Shown here: in pieces, positions 1-6,949 of the stretch
Position numbering within the stretch: position 1 is the stretch's first letter
Layout: the number at the start of each line of letters is the position of its first letter
Source: a virus
Length of the DNA stretch: 36,176 bases
Strand: one strand, 5' to 3'
Virus record (IMG/VR): IMGVR_UViG_3300006100_001587
Coordinates: 1-36,176 of that record
Made by a program: the position numbers and the translations under genes
Notes under the pieces: generated by a model
What the model saw: the letters and a program-made list of their open reading frames with translations, nothing else
Told to the model about the DNA's origin: nothing
The model's database searches: none

Positions 1-267
1 TATATTGAGACTATAGAACGTATCTAATTCAGGGTCTTTTTCCCAAACTACTGTAGTATGATCAAATTGTTCCTCTAAGGCAGTCTTGAGCTTTTTGAGG
101 GCGCCAAAATCTACTACCCAATTGTTTTCATCTAGTTTATCACAACTAAACCAAAATTTTGCTTGTAATCTATAGCCATGTAAAAAATGGCAGTGGCTTT
201 GTGCATAAGGTTGACGGAAAGCACACGAACCTAACGGTATTATTTTTGTGGATGTGTATTTACCCAT
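1..267 (-). CDS. queD: QueD-like 6-carboxy-tetrahydropterin synthase (3' end outside window)
   Basis: The reading frame is open from the ATG at 265-267 to the left edge (89 residues), so the C-terminus is missing. It reads as a divergent member of the 6-pyruvoyl/6-carboxy-tetrahydropterin synthase family: a Ser-His-Cys-His run at 24-27 supplies the catalytic-type Cys26, His30-Gly31 follows at the family spacing, and Val51-Val-Asp-Phe-Gly55 and Asp69-His70 match later conserved blocks. In this family the enzyme turns dihydroneopterin triphosphate into carboxy-tetrahydropterin, the second step towards preQ0. The second His of the usual His-Gly-His is Tyr32 and the early zinc His is not obvious, so metal binding may differ from the E. 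coli enzyme. FolE, QueF and a DpdA-like gene in the same window support the pathway role. Confidence 0.8.
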   Translation of the reverse strand, partial: MGKYTSTKIIPLGSCAFRQPYAQSHCHFLHGYRLQAKFWFSCDKLDENNWVVDFGALKKLKTALEEQFDHTTVVWEKDPELDTFYSLNI

Positions 268-294
268 AATACACATTGTATATGCTTAAATTAA

Positions 295-648
295 TTAATC
301 AAGACTATCTAAGTAACTTTGTACCCAATTAATGAGTGTGTCTTCATCAATATCGTTGGGTGCACACATCATTGCATTGTTATCCGGGTCATTGTGCTCA
401 AAAAGACTTCTTTGTAATGTTCTTTTTTCTTCTTTTTCGTCAATTTTAAAATATATGAAAGCTCTTTTATCTTTAATAACCGTATTACCAGCCAGCACTG
501 AATGCATACAATTTACTTTTAGAAAGGTACCTAACTTATAGTATTGCAGTAGATTAATAAAGTCTTTTCTATTTTTATCCGTTTTGAAATATATAAAAAT
601 AGGCAAATCTTCACTGCTATAAATTTTATCCCTGTATTTAATATTCAC
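295..648 (-). CDS. Hypothetical protein, 117 aa
   Basis: I do not recognise this protein. It is a soluble-looking 117-residue product rich in Lys, Asp and Ile, with two similar strands (Ile-Phe-Ile-Tyr-Phe-Lys near residue 17 and Ala-Phe-Ile-Tyr-Phe-Lys near 63), which may reflect a repeated alpha/beta unit. The C-terminal third is acidic. No signal peptide or membrane segment is visible. It lies 27 nt upstream of queD on the same strand, so the two may be co-transcribed. The plus-strand frame inside it is a shadow. Confidence 0.7.
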   Translation of the reverse strand: MNIKYRDKIYSSEDLPIFIYFKTDKNRKDFINLLQYYKLGTFLKVNCMHSVLAGNTVIKDKRAFIYFKIDEKEEKRTLQRSLFEHNDPDNNAMMCAPNDIDEDTLINWVQSYLDSLD

Positions 649-666
649 TTATTACGTTTTATTTAT

Positions 667-675
667 TATAAGTAT
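667..675 (+). promoter_or_regulatory. Possible late-promoter-like box TATAAGTAT
   Basis: The box TATAAGTAT lies 5 nt before the ATG of the cell-wall hydrolase gene and resembles the T4 late promoter TATAAATA read by the gp55 sigma, which is encoded in this window. The same nonamer occurs on the minus strand at 3574-3582. Transcription from it would give a nearly leaderless mRNA. In an AT-rich genome this may be chance. Confidence 0.25.
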
Positions 676-680
676 TAGTA

Positions 681-1184
681 ATGCAAACGGTTAAAAGTAA
701 AACTATTACCCCTCTTAAAGAAGCTCCTATGATTACTATCCCGAATGTGCCTCCAAACGTAACACATGTACAAAATGTATCTACATTTGCAGGATATTAT
801 AATTCAGAGGCAATGAGACAAGCTGAAACTGTAGTTGCATGCTTAGTGCTTGAAGCTGGTGGTGAAGGTAAAATAGGTATGGAAGCTGTAAATGAAGTTA
901 TTCATAACAGAGCACATAAATTAAACAAATCTCTGTACGATGTAGTAACAGCACGTAAGCAGTTTTCTTGCTTTAATAACGGTATAGCATCAGCTGTAGC
1001 AAAAGCTAAAAAACATCCTATGTGGAAAACAGCAATCGAAATATTGCAAGCCCCTGTAACAAACCACACTCATGGTGCTACACAATACCATACAACACAC
1101 ATACACCCTTACTGGGAGCAAGATTTCTTAGATAAAGGTTATAAAACAGTGGTTATTAAACACCACAAGTTTTATTACCGTTAA
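681..1184 (+). CDS. SleB-type cell-wall hydrolase (endolysin candidate)
   Basis: Residues about 45-145 follow the SleB/CwlJ cell-wall hydrolase pattern: Glu58-Ala-Gly-Gly-Glu62 followed by an Ala-Val-Asn-Glu-Val-Ile-His-Asn-Arg helix (69-77), Gln-Phe-Ser-Cys-Phe (94-98), Gly-Ala-Thr-Gln-Tyr-His (132-137) and Pro-Tyr-Trp (143-145). Family members cleave peptidoglycan glycan strands; Glu58 is the likely catalytic acid. There is no signal peptide or transmembrane anchor, so it would need a holin or be delivered with the virion. The start at 681 gives 167 residues; Met17 is an alternative. It is the only plus-strand gene among minus-strand genes here and its stop overlaps the end of the next, convergent gene by 4 nt. 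Confidence 0.82.
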   Translation: MQTVKSKTITPLKEAPMITIPNVPPNVTHVQNVSTFAGYYNSEAMRQAETVVACLVLEAGGEGKIGMEAVNEVIHNRAHKLNKSLYDVVTARKQFSCFNNGIASAVAKAKKHPMWKTAIEILQAPVTNHTHGATQYHTTHIHPYWEQDFLDKGYKTVVIKHHKFYYR

Positions 1185-1519
1185 GTGCCTTCTACTATTT
1201 CTCTAATACGCTGAGCTACTTGTTCGGCGTTATCTTTTGTAACTTTTGTTTCAAATATAGCTTTGTCTTGTTCACTAATAGTAGATGAATCTACTGCTAA
1301 TGCTTTAAGAGCTAGTTCTACTAAAAATACTTTTCCTTCTGGAGTCATTTGTTGCGGCTCTTCAGGAGCTGGTGCTGGAGCTGGTGCTGCGGGAGCAGCA
1401 GGTGCTGCGGGAGCTGCAGTTGGATCAGTAGGCCCACCATCTTGTGGCACAGCTGCAGGTGCATCCGCTTCTAATAACTTAAAATATACTTCATTAAGTT
1501 TTTGATTAAATTTGCTCAT
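1181..1519 (-). CDS. Ala/Pro-rich small protein, possibly virion internal
   Basis: This 112-residue protein is of unknown function. It has three parts: an N-terminal amphipathic stretch (residues 1-19) ending Lys-Leu-Leu-Glu-Ala, a low-complexity Ala/Pro linker (about 20-56), and a helical acidic C-terminal domain. The N-terminal pattern recalls T4 capsid-targeting leaders, which end at a gp21-type site (Leu/Ile-X-Glu before Ala or Gly); Leu-Leu-Glu|Ala fits. That comparison is inference. It overlaps the stop of the upstream Gln-rich gene by one base (TAATG), so the two are probably translated together, and its 3' end converges on the hydrolase gene. Confidence 0.75.
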   Translation of the reverse strand: MSKFNQKLNEVYFKLLEADAPAAVPQDGGPTDPTAAPAAPAAPAAPAPAPAPEEPQQMTPEGKVFLVELALKALAVDSSTISEQDKAIFETKVTKDNAEQVAQRIREIVEGT

Positions 1520-1875
1520 TATGTTGTTGGTTGTGTTTGTTGTTGAGTGTTTGCAGCAAGACTCTGTATAGCAGCAATAGTGTCTTTATCCATTTCTGTA
1601 CCATCTGAAACATGTTTAGCTACTTTTTGTTGAGCTTGTTGCAATGCTGCTTGTATAGCTTGAGCTTTTTGTTTATTAGCGTTCGTTACAGCTTGTTGTG
1701 CTTGCTGTACTGCTGGATCAGGCTGTTGTGTAGCTTGTTGTACTTGCGTACCAGTTTGTGTAGTTGGTGCAACTGGTGTGGTTGCATCTTCTTTCTTTAA
1801 CGTTGTTTTATGTATTTCCTTTAACAGCTTAAGAAATCTACTGTTAGCTTTTACTTTATTATAAACCTGTTCCAT
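1519..1875 (-). CDS. Gln/Ala/Thr-rich small protein
   Basis: I recognise no family for this 118-residue protein. A basic N-terminus with a helix (residues 1-25) is followed by a Thr/Pro/Gln linker, a long Gln/Ala helix (about 50-85) that looks coiled-coil forming, and a Gln/Thr tail. Composition and position suggest a structural or packaged protein together with the Ala/Pro-rich gene directly downstream. The minus-strand sequence AAGTAAATAT lies just upstream of the start. Confidence 0.72.
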   Translation of the reverse strand: MEQVYNKVKANSRFLKLLKEIHKTTLKKEDATTPVAPTTQTGTQVQQATQQPDPAVQQAQQAVTNANKQKAQAIQAALQQAQQKVAKHVSDGTEMDKDTIAAIQSLAANTQQQTQPTT

Positions 1876-1933
1876 TTTGTATATTTACTTGCTTACAACA
1901 AAAATAAAGAACTATAGTTGATTTTTTGTGGAT

Positions 1934-2062
1934 TCAATTAATATAATAACGAGGAGAGAAAAAGACATACCCTGTACCAATAGTGATTAGTACGTTTAGT
2001 TGGTATATAGGTTTTCTTTGTAATATTTTTAATAGGCTCGCTGCGCTCGCCTGTGATATCAT
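1934..2062 (-). CDS. Possible small ORF, 42 aa
   Basis: An ATG at 2060-2062 opens a 42-codon minus-strand frame ending in TGA at 1934-1936. It fills most of the otherwise empty 215-nt gap between the genes ending at 1876 and 2091. The product would have a hydrophobic middle (Leu-Asn-Val-Leu-Ile-Thr-Ile-Gly). There is no obvious ribosome-binding site and part of it encodes the GC-rich repeat at 2036-2052, so it may not be a gene. Confidence 0.25.
   Translation of the reverse strand: MISQASAASLLKILQRKPIYQLNVLITIGTGYVFFSPRYYIN
2036..2052. repeat. GC-rich direct/imperfect inverted repeat
   Basis: The 17-mer GGCTCGCTGCGCTCGCC contains two copies of GCTCGC separated by TGC and can fold imperfectly with GGC/GCC ends. 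It stands out in an AT-rich spacer. Function unknown; it could be part of a terminator or a mobile-element remnant. Confidence 0.4.
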
Positions 2063-2090
2063 ATATAATATATATATCTCGAGGGATATT

Positions 2091-2564
2091 TCAAGTAATT
2101 GATTCGGGTTTAATGTTGTGTTTTTTTAAAAAACTTTCTAATATTCGCGGAGAAAAGGGTGTTGGTTCGAAATTATATCTAAATTCTTTTATACTATTTA
2201 AGAGCTCTATAGATTCCCCGGATTTGCTGTTAATACAATTAAAATTTAATGTATTGGTATAAACAGGTACTTTAAGCGCTTTAGCTATTAATTTTAATTT
2301 GTTTTTTACAGTAATGTAATCTTTACAACTACTATTAACATAAAATATTACGTTTTTTTTATCATTAAACAGCTTTTGTGTGTTTAGTACGTGTTTTAAC
2401 GTAAAAAACATTAATAACCGGTTCATATCCTTTTTTGGTATACTTTCTTGTTCGTATACTCCGTACACCGTAATTAACTCACTTAAACAGTTTTGTGTAA
2501 TTGTTTCCGCTAAACTTTCAAAGTCCACTACTATCAATCCCAGTGATGTCTTGTAGTGTTTCAT
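2091..2564 (-). CDS. Hypothetical protein, about 157 aa
   Basis: I do not recognise this family. The frame gives 157 residues from the ATG at 2562-2564, overlapping the 3' end of the GIY-YIG gene by 47 nt. Later TTG or GTG codons at residues 10 and 13 would give a start just before a hydrophobic strand and Asp-Phe-Glu, which looks like a natural N-terminus, so the true start is uncertain. The product is alpha/beta in character with many Lys and Asn, and has no membrane segment. Co-transcription with the upstream GIY-YIG and ferredoxin genes is likely. Confidence 0.6.
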   Translation of the reverse strand: MKHYKTSLGLIVVDFESLAETITQNCLSELITVYGVYEQESIPKKDMNRLLMFFTLKHVLNTQKLFNDKKNVIFYVNSSCKDYITVKNKLKLIAKALKVPVYTNTLNFNCINSKSGESIELLNSIKEFRYNFEPTPFSPRILESFLKKHNIKPESIT

Positions 2565-3018
2565 TTGTATTATTATTAATACTTTTAGTGTTTAATGCAA
2601 GTATTTTTTTTAACAAAGCATCTGGAGCTCTACCGATTCTACAATTTATAATGCCGTTATAGAATCCTTCTTTTAATAACACATCATTTTCAAATTGTAT
2701 TTTGGCTTCATAATAAGCAAGTTCAAACTTACTATCACAAAAACGTAATATTTCAAACTTGAATTTCTCTTTACCTAATAACTTTATATCCTCATTAACA
2801 TCGTTAGATGAAGATGTATATGTTTTCCAGTCTGTTTCTACGTCAAAGTGTCTTTTGTTTTTTTTGCCTTTAAGTGGTTTGAGTTTTTTGACGCTTTTAA
2901 TCTGTTTTTTTCCAAAATAAACCTTGCCGTTGATCGTATTTGTAATACGATAAATAAAACCGTAAGGCAAATTGTTGCTATCAACAGGTTCATTAGTTGT
3001 CCAATGACCTAAATCCAT
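2518..3018 (-). CDS. GIY-YIG family endonuclease-like protein
   Basis: Residues 20-36 carry a GIY-YIG-type core: Gly-Phe-Ile-Tyr-Arg at 20-24, then Asn-Gly-Lys-Val-Tyr-Phe-Gly at 30-36, followed by a basic loop. A Trp-Lys-Thr-Tyr-Thr-Ser-Ser segment near residue 64 and a Tyr-Tyr-Glu-Ala helix near 102 fit the rest of the fold; that Glu may be the metal ligand. Families of this type include homing endonucleases and phage nucleases. There is no evidence for an intron. The start abuts the stop of the ferredoxin gene, so it is part of a minus-strand operon. Confidence 0.72.
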   Translation of the reverse strand: MDLGHWTTNEPVDSNNLPYGFIYRITNTINGKVYFGKKQIKSVKKLKPLKGKKNKRHFDVETDWKTYTSSSNDVNEDIKLLGKEKFKFEILRFCDSKFELAYYEAKIQFENDVLLKEGFYNGIINCRIGRAPDALLKKILALNTKSINNNTNETLQDITGIDSSGL

Positions 3019-3258
3019 TTAACGATAACCACCATTATTGCCTATAGCGTTAACAGGGCATTGTTCTAATGCTTCCATACATAACTCTATATCTTCTTTA
3101 GTCTTAGGCTGTCTGTAAACATAAGAATGACCATCCTGATCGTTTCTTTTAAAGAAATCAGGTGCTTTTTCTCTACATAAATCACAATCAATACACGTAT
3201 TGTCGCAGTAAAAACTGCCAGGTGCATTGTATTTTAATTTATCTCTTAAATTTGCCAT
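3019..3258 (-). CDS. Small [4Fe-4S] ferredoxin
   Basis: This 79-residue protein matches single-cluster bacterial ferredoxins. Cys22-X2-Cys25-X2-Cys28 followed by Ala-Pro, and Cys67-Pro with Val-Asn-Ala-Ile, form one [4Fe-4S] site; Cys18 and Cys60 are extra. It would carry single electrons in the cytoplasm. The partner is not shown by the sequence. A radical-SAM enzyme such as QueE, needed between QueD and preQ0, or an anaerobic ribonucleotide reductase activase are reasonable candidates, but neither is in the window. Its ATG overlaps the upstream stop by one base. Confidence 0.85.
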   Translation of the reverse strand: MANLRDKLKYNAPGSFYCDNTCIDCDLCREKAPDFFKRNDQDGHSYVYRQPKTKEDIELCMEALEQCPVNAIGNNGGYR

Positions 3259-3548
3259 TATAAACTAGGAGGATTTCTGCGGATTATTTTAAACGGTGTT
3301 TTAAAGCCAGGATTTTTTTTAGGTGCTTTAAACTTACTCTTTTTTTTAGGTTTATCCACTGCAGTACCAAATAGGTTACGAGCATCACCCGGAGCATATA
3401 TTTTATCACTACTTTGACCTATAGGTACATTGTTTGCTGCACTTGTGCTGCCTATACCGGCTGATCCAGTTGAGACTCCCGCCCCTGCAGCTGGTGCACC
3501 ACCTACATCTTCCATAAGTTTTTCGTATTTTTTATTAAAGTTTTTCAC
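3258..3548 (-). CDS. Ala/Gly/Ser-rich protein with basic C-terminus
   Basis: This 96-residue protein is of unknown function and starts at GTG (3546-3548). The short N-terminal helix (Phe-Asn-Lys-Lys-Tyr-Glu-Lys-Leu-Met-Glu) resembles the N-termini of the genes ending at 1519 and 35980. It is followed by an Ala/Gly/Ser linker and a strongly basic Lys/Pro-rich tail suited to binding nucleic acid. A packaged or head-associated role is possible. It is first in the minus-strand run with the ferredoxin and GIY-YIG genes. Confidence 0.68.
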   Translation of the reverse strand: MKNFNKKYEKLMEDVGGAPAAGAGVSTGSAGIGSTSAANNVPIGQSSDKIYAPGDARNLFGTAVDKPKKKSKFKAPKKNPGFKTPFKIIRRNPPSL

Positions 3549-3573
3549 AGTTGAATTTTTTTTGTATTAATAT

Positions 3574-3582
3574 ATACTTATA
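3574..3582 (-). promoter_or_regulatory. Possible late-promoter-like box TATAAGTAT
   Basis: Read on the minus strand the box is TATAAGTAT, 25 nt before the GTG start at 3548. It lies in the only spacer between divergent transcription units (3549-3591), so promoters for both directions must be near here. Resemblance to the T4 late consensus is the only evidence. Confidence 0.3.
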
Positions 3583-3591
3583 ACGTTAATT

Positions 3592-3993
3592 ATGGACTTA
3601 CCTGATTTAGATACACTATTTGCTAACTATCAAGCTGAGATAATTCAAGATATACAGGTGGATGAGTTATCTTTGAAGGAAAAAACTATGCTTGTACCTA
3701 CAATTAAGCACAAGTGGGTTGCACGAATGATGCAACATAAAAATCAGTTACGCAAGTGCCAAGCTAAAAAGAAAGAACTGATTAAGTTAGCTGCTAATGC
3801 AAGCCCTGTTTCATTAAGCAAAGCTGCTATGGAACAGTTAACACAAAATAACCCAAACATTATACAATTACAAGAGTACGTGGATAAACTGGAAGGAATT
3901 ATTGAATATCTTGAAAAAGTTGAAAAACTTACAAGCTCACTCACATACGATTGTAAAAATGTAATAGATCTACAAAAACTCGAAACAACCTAA
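3592..3993 (+). CDS. uvsY: UvsY-like recombination mediator
   Basis: The 133-residue protein has the size and helical make-up of T4 UvsY (137 aa): Lys-rich helices with a conserved-looking Trp (Lys-His-Lys-Trp near 40-43), a Lys/Gln helix, and a C-terminal helix with Leu-Glu-Lys and a final Asp-Leu-Gln-Lys-Leu-Glu. UvsY loads the UvsX recombinase onto gp32-coated single-stranded DNA; UvsX and gp32 homologues are both in this window. Position directly before uvsW supports the call. Sequence similarity is weak by eye, so a different small coiled-coil protein is possible. Its stop overlaps the next ATG (TAATG). Confidence 0.55.
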   Translation: MDLPDLDTLFANYQAEIIQDIQVDELSLKEKTMLVPTIKHKWVARMMQHKNQLRKCQAKKKELIKLAANASPVSLSKAAMEQLTQNNPNIIQLQEYVDKLEGIIEYLEKVEKLTSSLTYDCKNVIDLQKLETT

Positions 3994-5459
3994 TGAAAGT
4001 TGAGTTTTTATATGATTCTAAACGTAAAGAAGTAAAGATTGTTTCGGATTACCTTAACAATATTAAGGAACATTTTAGTGTAAAGAACCCAGGTGCAAGA
4101 TTTAATCGTTACCAAAAATTTTTACCACAACGTATATATGCTATAACAAATTCAGGTTATTGCGGTGTAGGGTTAGTACCAGAAATCGTAGATTACCTTA
4201 ATTCTCAAACTATACCCTTTAATGTTGTATATAATCAAGAGTATAAAGATATATTACAAAAAACGCACATACTAACACCTGGCCCTCTTATTAAGAAACT
4301 TAAAAGTGAGTTTGAACTTAGAGATTACCAGCAAGTTGCTGTAGAAGAAGCTTTAGAACATGGTTATGGAGTGGTTGAACTAGCTACTGGTGGCGGTAAG
4401 ACACTAATTATTGCTAATTTGGTGTATGCATCATTGTGGGCTATAAACCTCCTGGAAAAAATATTAATTGTAGTGCCCGATTTAGGTTTAGTTACACAAA
4501 CCTTCAAAGACTTTGAATCGTACAACTTTCCGATGCACTTAGTTAGTAAATGGACCGGAGATACTGAATTAGATCCTGATGCACGTGTTATTATAGCTAA
4601 TATGGGTATATTACAAAGCAAATCATCAGATATCACCTGGTTTGATAAGGTAGGGTTGCTTGTAGTTGATGAATGTCATAAATTACGTAGAGGTAATAAA
4701 GTTTGTAAACTTATTGACAAAATACCTACTTTAAGGCGTATAGGTTTCACCGGTACGTTACCGGAAAACAACATAGATAAGTGGAATATTAACAATTATC
4801 TCGGCCCTGTAATTTTTAAAAAAACCACTACCGAACTAAGAGAGGCAGCTGGTGGAGAGTATATTGCTAACGCTCAATGCTTAGCTATTAAAGTAAACTA
4901 TGAATTTAAACCAGATTATACTTCTGTACCTTCTTCACAAAGATATTTGTTAGAATTAGATTACATACATAATAGTACTTTTAGAAACAAAATAATTAAA
5001 CAATTAGCATCTAGTTTTAAAAACAATTGTCTTATTCTTATAGATCATATAGCTCATGGTGATAATCTCTATAAAGAGTTATCCACGTTAATAGATAAAC
5101 AGGTTTTTTTCATACAAGGTAGTGTTGAGGTGGAAGATAGACGCAACGTACAAGAAATAATGGAAAAACATGACAACGTTGTATGTATTGCTATAAGTAA
5201 AATATTCTCTACCGGTATTTCTATAAAAAACATACATTACATTGTATTTGCTGCGGGTGGTAAATCAAAAATCAAAACCCTGCAATCAATTGGACGTGGA
5301 TTACGTGTACACGAAAATAAAGACGTATTGACATTATTAGACGTTGTTGATGAATTAATTTATGGTACAAAGCATTACGAAAAACGCAAAGAATTTTATG
5401 CCCTTGAAAAAATCAAAGTCACCGAAAAACGAATTACCGAGTCAACCGCCAGTGGTTGA
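3993..5459 (+). CDS. uvsW: UvsW-like SF2 DNA/RNA helicase
   Basis: This is a 488-residue superfamily 2 helicase with a T4 UvsW-like N-terminal domain (1-105). Motifs in order: Arg110-Asp-Tyr-Gln-Gln (Q-motif-like), Walker A Ala-Thr-Gly-Gly-Gly-Lys-Thr 131-137, Asp-Glu-Cys-His 226-229, Gly-Phe-Thr-Gly-Thr (motif III) and Gln-Ser-Ile-Gly-Arg-Gly-Leu-Arg (motif VI). UvsW unwinds R-loops and branched recombination intermediates and helps switch from origin-dependent to recombination-dependent replication. Length agrees with T4 UvsW (about 500). Its 3' end overlaps the gene 55 homologue by roughly 60 nt. Confidence 0.9.
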   Translation: MKVEFLYDSKRKEVKIVSDYLNNIKEHFSVKNPGARFNRYQKFLPQRIYAITNSGYCGVGLVPEIVDYLNSQTIPFNVVYNQEYKDILQKTHILTPGPLIKKLKSEFELRDYQQVAVEEALEHGYGVVELATGGGKTLIIANLVYASLWAINLLEKILIVVPDLGLVTQTFKDFESYNFPMHLVSKWTGDTELDPDARVIIANMGILQSKSSDITWFDKVGLLVVDECHKLRRGNKVCKLIDKIPTLRRIGFTGTLPENNIDKWNINNYLGPVIFKKTTTELREAAGGEYIANAQCLAIKVNYEFKPDYTSVPSSQRYLLELDYIHNSTFRNKIIKQLASSFKNNCLILIDHIAHGDNLYKELSTLIDKQVFFIQGSVEVEDRRNVQEIMEKHDNVVCIAISKIFSTGISIKNIHYIVFAAGGKSKIKTLQSIGRGLRVHENKDVLTLLDVVDELIYGTKHYEKRKEFYALEKIKVTEKRITESTASG

Positions 5460-5907
5460 AATAAAACCGGTTAAGGAACTTTCTCCTTCTGCAAAAGCTA
5501 AAAAGGTTTACTATGTAAACCCTTCCGACTTTACTGCTGAACTTAAAAAGTACTACGAAACTGATGTCATTACTGATGAGCTAGCGCTTATGATTAAAAA
5601 CATTGCATATGGACTTGCACACGCTTCAAACTTTATCAATTATACATTTAAAGAAGATGCAATAGGGGATTCCTTAATTAATATGTTTAACGCGTTAAAA
5701 GATAAAAAATACAACTTCGATAAAGGCAGTAACCCGTTCTCATATTTTAATTCAATTTCTTTTAACTGTTGGAGAAGTCGTATTAAAAAGGAAAAGCGTA
5801 TGAGGGACACTTTAGCTGCATACCAAGAAGAGGTTTATAGTGTTATAGGTCCAGGAGTAGGTGTAGATAACCCTGCAAACCCTGCTAAAACAAATGAACA
5901 TAACTAA
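5398..5907 (+). CDS. 55: gp55-like late sigma factor
   Basis: This protein resembles T4 gp55, the sigma-family protein that directs host RNA polymerase to late promoters. The clearest part is a sigma-region-2-like block: an acidic helix with Ala-Ile-Gly-Asp, then Asn-Pro-Phe-Ser-Tyr-Phe and Asn-Cys-Trp-Arg-Ser-Arg-Ile-Lys-Lys-Glu-Lys. The start is uncertain: the frame runs from 5362, but the ATG at 5398 (169 aa) gives the smaller overlap with uvsW and I chose it. The first 50 residues are Lys/Pro-rich and disordered. Its 3' end overlaps gene 47 by 14 nt. Confidence 0.82.
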   Translation: MPLKKSKSPKNELPSQPPVVEIKPVKELSPSAKAKKVYYVNPSDFTAELKKYYETDVITDELALMIKNIAYGLAHASNFINYTFKEDAIGDSLINMFNALKDKKYNFDKGSNPFSYFNSISFNCWRSRIKKEKRMRDTLAAYQEEVYSVIGPGVGVDNPANPAKTNEHN

Positions 5908-6949
5908 ACCTTTAGTTGGAATTTTTTCAGACCCTCATTATGGTGTGCATCGCAACAGCGAAATGTGGCATAAGATCGCTTTGGATCATGCTAGGTGGGC
6001 AGCTGAACAGTTTAAACTTAAAGGCATAAAAGACATAATAATACCAGGAGATATATTTCATGATCGCAATGACATTGCTGTTAATACTTTGCACGTGGCT
6101 ACTGACATTTTTGATATATTGCGTGATTATAACATCATTGTTACTGTGGGTAATCACGATGCTTACTACCGTGATAATTCTTCAGTTAATTCCGTATCCA
6201 TACTTCGCGGTTGGAGTAATATTACTGTTATTGATAAGCTTACGGTCGAAACACTCCAAGGAAAAAAAATAGCGTTTTGTCCGTGGGGACAAGATGTTAA
6301 TGCAATACCTGAGTGTGATTTAATTGTAGGTCATTTTGAAATAAACAGTTTTAAAATGAACTCTTACAAAGTGTGTACTCATGGTTTAAAAACCACCGAT
6401 CTTACTAGTAAAGCACGTCTTATTATTACTGGCCATTTTCATCACAGAGAAGAACGTAAATACGAAAATAGTACAATTCTTTATGTAGGTTCTCCTTATC
6501 AACAGGATTGGGGTGATTATAACACTAAAAAAGGATTGTATTTGTTAAATTTAAATACACTCACATATGATTTTATTGAAAACAACATATCTCCTCAATA
6601 CAATAAAATATATTATAAAGAGTTAGAGGATGGTAAATACACTGTAGAAAATCTTAAAAGCCTTATCAAAGGTAATATAGTTAAGTTTTATATAGATAAA
6701 CAGTTAGAGCCAGATGTAATAGATAAACTTGTTAGAAAACTTACTTCTATCAAACCTGTAGAATTTACTATTGAGTATGATTTCAACGAAACTGCAAAAC
6801 TTAATATTGAAGAAGCTAACGCAAAAGATTTCAATATAAGTGTAGAAAATTCCATAGCTGAATTTATTGATTTACTTGAAATAAAGAGTAAAGATAAAGT
6901 GAAAGCTTACGTTAACGAACTTTATCATAAAGCACAAAATATAACATGA
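5894..6949 (+). CDS. 47: gp47-like (SbcD/Mre11) nuclease subunit
   Basis: This 351-residue calcineurin-like metallophosphoesterase has all family motifs: Asp13-Pro-His15, Gly52-Asp53-Ile-Phe-His, Gly86-Asn-His-Asp89, Gly-His-Phe and Gly-His-Phe-His-His-Arg. With gp46 it forms the Mre11/Rad50-type complex that resects DNA ends and degrades host DNA in T4 infection. T4 gp47 is 339 aa. Here gene 46 lies about 4.3 kb downstream, separated by glycosyltransferase genes. Its stop overlaps the following ATG. Confidence 0.93.
   Translation: MNITKPLVGIFSDPHYGVHRNSEMWHKIALDHARWAAEQFKLKGIKDIIIPGDIFHDRNDIAVNTLHVATDIFDILRDYNIIVTVGNHDAYYRDNSSVNSVSILRGWSNITVIDKLTVETLQGKKIAFCPWGQDVNAIPECDLIVGHFEINSFKMNSYKVCTHGLKTTDLTSKARLIITGHFHHREERKYENSTILYVGSPYQQDWGDYNTKKGLYLLNLNTLTYDFIENNISPQYNKIYYKELEDGKYTVENLKSLIKGNIVKFYIDKQLEPDVIDKLVRKLTSIKPVEFTIEYDFNETAKLNIEEANAKDFNISVENSIAEFIDLLEIKSKDKVKAYVNELYHKAQNIT

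Noticed and set aside
1263-1800. Plus-strand frames opposite the Ala/Pro- and Gln-rich genes
   Set aside because: They are low-complexity mirror images (Gly/Ala- and Leu/Cys-rich) of the minus-strand genes, without start signals.
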